64,000 nt of DNA, from assembly GCF_021155765.1 (NCBI RefSeq), contig NC_060117.1, forward strand, positions 2,086,501-2,150,500. The letters run 5' to 3'. The notes below the pieces were generated by a model. It searched no databases and was not told the DNA's origin. It saw nothing but the letters and a program-made list of their open reading frames with translations. Of the stretch, positions 58,739 to 64,000 are shown one piece after another (positions within the stretch are counted from its first letter, which is position 1; the number at the start of each line of letters is the position of its first letter). The position numbers were made by a program, and so were the translations under genes. The DNA comes from Diprion similis (taxonomy: Eukaryota > Arthropoda > Insecta > Hymenoptera > Diprionidae).

Positions 58739-61700
58739 TGTTGAGCATCATGTTCAGTTATTCTAACGTATGCGATAAGACATCATGAAGATGCAGAGCA
58801 TGAACTGAAACCCATTTACAGTACAAGTGGATTATCTATTAAATGACTAAGCATCGTCATTGAGGAGATAGGATACCTATAACCTCGAATGTTCGTGCAT
58901 GGCTGGAGGAAAGATCTAGTATTGTCTGTTGTGGTGTGGGCGGCGAGTGTGGCTATCATAATTCTGCGTTATCTATGGAAATTCTAAACCACATACTATA
59001 TAACTATAGTGTATACGTGTACACGTACACGAGAGGAAGTACCCATCCTCCAGCCATACCTCAAAACTATGCAATTCGCCGGGTGTCGTCGTAAACACCA
59101 CTACCCGATGCACACGAACCGAATAAGTGTGTAGTCACCTGGTTACGCTAGGTTTGGATCATCCTCTACGAGTCGAAATTTCTTAAAATAGAGCACAAAA
59201 GTCGATGGCGTCAAGAACCATCGAAATACCAAAAGTTCACTCTGGTTTGGTTGCACCAGTGAGATTGCTAGTCCGGTTCAGAAGTTCGTTATAAAGATGT
59301 GAAGAAATGATGATATTTTTTGTTCGTCGGGCAGTTTCTGATACCCAAAAACGTAAATTCTTATCTTTATCGAAGACAGTGTAGCGACGAGTCAGGATTG
59401 GGAAAAGATCGAGCGAGGAACTTTAAGGATGGAAGGGGGGTTCGGAGAAGACTTTATCGGTGTACAGCGACAAATGGGTTTCATCGACACCACGACGACG
59501 TCGCTGCGGATGATGAGATCTGCTGGCTTGCATCCTGATGAGACCATTAGGATGGCTTGATAAGTCCATAATATTGTCTGCCCCATACCCAACCTTACGC
59601 GGCGACGCCATCGCCATCGCCTAGTATAACTCGACCCTATTTCAGTTAGATTAGCAAGAAGATAGAATGCCGCCGCTGGTGTTGCCGCCCCTCCGCCTCC
59701 TCCTCCTCCTTCTCTTCATGCATGCTTCTCGTAAAGTCCGCTGGTTACCTATAACGCTCTCAACTTTGACACTCAACACAAATCTGATAAAACTAAACCT
59801 CCTGGTCTGCTTGGCTATCGGAGAACCGATATCCCAAACCAATTCACCTCTTAGTTCGTACAGCGCTAGGGGTCAGCCATCATTCCAAAGAATAGACATT
59901 TTTTTTTATGCATCTATAGACAACGTGTCAAGAGTTCTTTGAAGTTGCTTAGGATCGCTAGGATTATTGTCATCTCGTAGAAATTAAATGTGCATCATTC
60001 AACCAAGTCTTCAACATTGCGAAAATCTTTTCCTAAAATGGCGCACGAATGACGGATATAATTCGAGGAACATCACCTGATTTTGAAGTTCAAGAACCAT
60101 CTGAAAATCTTGTCGAGGACTTTGGGTGGCAGGTTGTCCGCAGGAGATATCGAGATGTTGAAGAGGCGGAATAGGTATCTTAACGTTCCTGTATCTACAC
60201 ATGAGTCGGGATCGCGTTGGCGTAACGTAGCGGAATGACGGTGCGGTTTACCCGGAAAATGGCGTCTGCCTCTCCGAAATAATATCCATAATAATCGGCG
60301 GAGGGCCCAAGCCGCGGAGCGATAGCCGGACAGAGTAGTGAGAGAGGATTGGCGGGGGTGGGTGGTGGAGAGGCGGCAAGGGTATTAAGGGTGGGGTCCT
60401 CCTAAACCGAACCCGCGGACCGCAACTCAATTCTATCTTGATCAATCAAGCAGCCGGGTTTCCCGAGTTATCTCATTCTCCCCCTTTCCTCTCACCCTCT
60501 CCCTCTCTCACCCCCTCAGCTCCTCTTTTCTAGGTTATGTCACGCCATGCCACGCACTGCAAACGGGGTACGAAGAATTTGGAAACCCCAAACGGAAAAC
60601 GGCATATCGAGACTTGGACCTGCGTTATTGCCGCAGGCATCTGGGAGATCCCGCGAGCTAAGGGTGCTCGAAACCCACCTTCTCTCCGCCCGAAAGAGAT
60701 ATGGCGGATATTTGTCAGGCTAACAAGGTGTTGGGTTCCGGTGCCAAGAACCTCAACATCTGTAACGCTCAGAGTTAATTTGCCACCCCTTTACTGCTGG
60801 CTTCGTCATAACACCAAACGCTAAGAATCCTCCACTTGCTGCACAGTTTTTATAGCGTGGTTGGTCCCTTGGATGATTCCCTTTACCCCCCCATTATTAT
60901 TACTGTTCCTAAAAAACAGTTGAGTCCATGACTGTGGAAAACCATCATCGACTTTCAATACTTTCGCTCGCAAGGATCTCGACGTTTTTCAAACCCTCCC
61001 TTTACTCCGGCATTTAATTGAGAGCATTGCGTGCGGAAATCGGGGGAATGGGGGAGGAAGTAATATGTGAGATTCCGCATCAGGAGCCGAACCGGTGGGT
61101 AGGGGGAGAAATCGAGTTGCAATTCTATCGCAATTCTAGGGAGCAATTGGGGCGCTCGCTTTGTTTCACGCCATCGAGGAGAAGGAGGAGGGTTGCCGCC
61201 CTGGAGATAATGGAATTTGTTACCGACAAGTGCCAATAACTGACGCGAGCTTGTTAGCAACGTTTAATCGCGTTACTCGCTCCCCCGCCATGTTCTGGGA
61301 CCACCTTCTTTAATTCGGCTGAATTTCAAATCGTTTTATTTAATGCTCACCCCTTAATTACCGCCACCGCTTTGCCCAGATTCCCACTTCTTTTTCATTC
61401 AACCCTATTCTTTCCATCTCAAGTAAGTTGTACTTGCATCTAGTTCACTGCACCCAGAATTGTTTCATGAGAAATTAGTGCCTATTCTTATTTTTTTTGG
61501 TCCTACTGGAGATTGGACTTGATTGGATCAATGGGACTTAAGAAAAATGTTAAAATCTTTTCATGTCAAATAAAAATACGAAGGTTTAAAAATAAATCTT
61601 GACCAGACTAAATGGTTGTAAGAAAAATTAAACACTTGTCCATTTAAATACTCTTGCGTTTGATTTGGAAACTTAAATTATTTTTCTACTACTCAGATTT

Positions 61701-63232
61701 CACTAGTGTTAGCAACGGCTTCACATCGCTCTGAGATTCAATTATACCTCTCAAATTTTCCTAAAACGTGACACACCAAGATGAGTATGAAATGTTGATT
61801 AGCGTATATAATCCGACATACCCTCGGTTCGTTATGTTGAATTAAAACGTTCAAACATTTTGTACCTATGTTTAATTCAAACGGCCATTACGACCAATTA
61901 GGCAAAGGTCAATCATCCGCGTCGTGCGCCGGAAGTTCGGTCGAAATAACGGCTGGCGCCATCTGTCTAAGGGTGCGTCAAACTCTGCACGATTCTCGGC
62001 CCTCCGTCGGTAATATAGGAATACTGCAGGCTATCTTTAGTAGTTAGATATCAACGGAGCGTAGTCTTTTCATTCCGTCAAAGAGAATTCGAGTCTACGG
62101 TGGGTCTTGTTCGAAGAAATTCATTATAAGAGGCTACAAAGAAAGGACTGCATGTATATAAACAAGTGAAATAACAAATACAGTGAAAAAAATATCTCTT
62201 TATTGACTTATATGGAAAATTCTTATCAATGCATCGAAAAGATTGCGTTGCAGATTATAACGAGCGGAAGGAATTAAGGACAAATATACGAAAAAAAACA
62301 ATTCAACGAATGAATTTCTAAATACCTATTCAAATGATATAAAAAAATTTCTAAACAAGCGACGGTCATTCGAACCAACTTCTTTAACTACGGTCCTAAC
62401 TTTGCTGCGGCAATGCCTGCAGACTGGTTTTGCGGATTGTTTCCACAATTCGAAACAACTCTCGAGAGTTTAGATTCGAGTTGGGTTAGGTTAGGTTAGG
62501 TTAGGTTAGGTTAGTCGGGTGGTGACCGGGACCACTTGGGACAAGGCTCGAGTTGTCGTTGGCGGGTAGACGTTCAAAAAATCGGGTATGCGCGCGCAGC
62601 GTCTTCATTGATCGGGCTTCAGGGTAGGTAGGTACCTACGTGTAGAGCAGCGGTAGCAGCAGCAGCAGCCATCCTTTCTCTTCGCCGGTTATATATTCCC
62701 ACCTCGGACGACCTCGAAGAGGTGGAAGAGAAGGGGTTGCGGTGACGGTGATGTTCGCCGGGCGATTCTAGCTTCGTCTCCCCGCCGTTCGACCTGGACT
62801 CCTGCAGGGCGGGGCCCAAGAATCGGCTTGTAATCCTGCGAAAAAGATGAAGGGAACCAACAGAATAGAAAAAAAAAATGAAAAAATAAAAACTCAAAAA
62901 ATTGCACTTCTTTTTCTTTTTTTTTTTTTTCTTTTACTTTTTCTTAGGGAAAAAAAGAAACAACAAAATCGTGCGATCAATTGTGTACCGTAGGTTATAA
63001 TTAATTTCTACAGAATACATGGAAAGATGTAAAACAAAAAAAAAAGGAAGAAAGAAAAAAAAACAGTCACTTTTACATTCTTATTTGCATCGTATTATAG
63101 ATTCTTTTTGCAGTCACGATCGTTCGAGCAACAGGTTATACATTAAATTTATCATTTTTATTTTTCTTTCTTTCGTTTTCCTGAAAACGATGAAACGAAT
63201 CAGGATTTATGCCCACGATCCTCGATTCGCAG

Positions 63233-63268
<36 letters not shown>

Positions 63269-64000
63269 TTCAACTCCCTACCCCTGTCACATTGGATTTA
63301 TACTGGTACCATTATGTGCACGTATATATATATGTACGTGTGAATAAAGCGCGCGATCGTCCGCGCGAAAATGGAATTGAACGTTTTTAAACGAATCTTT
63401 ACGTCACGGGCTCAACCTGTTGCGCGACTGCATCGCGCGAGTGTATAGAAGAAGGAAAAAGAAAAACAGAAAAAGAAAAGAAAAAGTTATCAGAAAAAAG
63501 AGTGAAAAGTTAGAGGAAGGAAAAAGAAAGGAAAAACAGAACAAACGAAGCTGCGAAAAAAATGCAAACGCAGAGTATTTTACTCATTTTTCCTGTTTAA
63601 CTCCCTCCCCCCCTCCCCCCCCCCGTAAATCGTGAGAAAATTCACCATAGTGCCAGCCATGTGGCATGATAGGATAGATGGAAAAGAAAACAATGAGGAT
63701 AATGGACGAGGGAACAAAGTAACAGGCATGGTAAAATTTTTATTTTCAATTTTGGGCGAAATTTGGCGTAGCTGAAAAAATTTGCGCTCTTCGTCCGGTT
63801 TCGCATTGACCACAGAATTTTTTGAGTCTAGAGGAGAACGAGGAGCTGGAACTCCGGTAGCGTGGGCGGGGTGGCTGAGGGGGTTCAAAATTCAAGCATC
63901 AATTCCGGAGAGGCCCTTTTCACCCCAACGGTACACGTCCGACCTGCCCTGCAGGACCCGACGCAATTAGGAACCGGCCGCCCCTTCTGTCCTATTCTGG
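58739..64000. other. 5.3-kb non-coding stretch, possibly with a distant exon or promoter
   Basis: No gene recognised with confidence. GC-richer islands lie at 59590-59720, 60230-60780, 61000-61260, 62560-62830 and 63800-64000. Notable sites are GGCGCCATCT at 61955-61964, the TTAGG array at 62486-62514, a candidate minus-strand exon at 62703-62835, (TA)n near 63234-63269, and a C-block tract at 63603-63624. Frames elsewhere look random or low-complexity. Confidence 0.55.
62486..62514 (+). repeat. Interstitial telomere-type array (TTAGG)5-6
   Basis: Five perfect TTAGG pentamers plus TTAG, the ancestral insect telomere unit. It is far too short to be a functional telomere and lies inside complex sequence, so it is interstitial. 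Confidence 0.9.

Noticed and set aside
59320..59617. Overlapping frames on both strands near 59.4 kb
   Set aside because: Mutually antisense, short, with no motifs and no splice-site context.
8300..64000. CRISPR arrays, rRNA genes or bacterial-type operons
   Set aside because: The tandem repeats have ~110-130 bp diverged units without unique spacers. The window is clearly nuclear eukaryotic DNA and no rRNA segments were recognised.

Overview
The window is nuclear DNA of an insect, most likely a hymenopteran. It has GT-AG introns, AAUAAA-type poly(A) signals, about 56 kb of AT-rich non-coding DNA full of microsatellites and foldback (MITE-like) repeats, and a short interstitial array of TTAGG, the ancestral insect telomere unit. 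The order and exact species cannot be fixed from the sequence alone.

Only the first ~8 kb carries genes I can name. (1) UQCC2 (+, 383-1085, two exons, 124 aa) is a mitochondrial complex III assembly factor that acts on cytochrome b. (2) METTL15 (+, 1066-2199, one exon, 377 aa) is the mitochondrial 12S rRNA m4C methyltransferase. Its best start codon lies inside the last 20 nt of UQCC2, in another frame. (3) MTHFD1, cytosolic C1-tetrahydrofolate synthase (-, 2684-7607, eleven coding exons plus a probable 5'-UTR exon), I could reconstruct end to end as 938 aa with every intron in phase. METTL15 and MTHFD1 are convergent, with stop codons 484 bp apart.

The most interesting observation is the UQCC2-METTL15 pair. 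The reading frames overlap, no promoter or intron separates them, and after the UQCC2 start codon no ATG occurs in any frame of the spliced sequence until the METTL15 ATG. A 28-codon upstream ORF (352-438) overlaps the UQCC2 start and ends where the next available ATG is METTL15's. This points to one dicistronic mRNA that makes a cytochrome b assembly factor and a mitoribosome-maturation enzyme, with METTL15 reached by leaky scanning or reinitiation.

From ~8.3 kb to 64 kb I recognise no protein-coding gene. The region alternates AT-rich DNA with GC-richer islands of a few hundred bases. It holds at least seven inverted-repeat elements (10198-10810, 12001-12320, 15808-15967, 35958-36183, 37414-37832, 44006-44619, and a composite pair at 51828-52188 and 57444-57743 in opposite orientation). 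It also has three tandem arrays with ~110-130 bp units (43074-43560, 46505-46850, 58401-58738), a four-copy dispersed repeat family (near 14.3, 47.8, 49.4 and 54.6 kb), long poly-C runs and many (TA)n and (CT)n tracts. It could be intergenic DNA or a giant intron of a gene whose exons lie outside.
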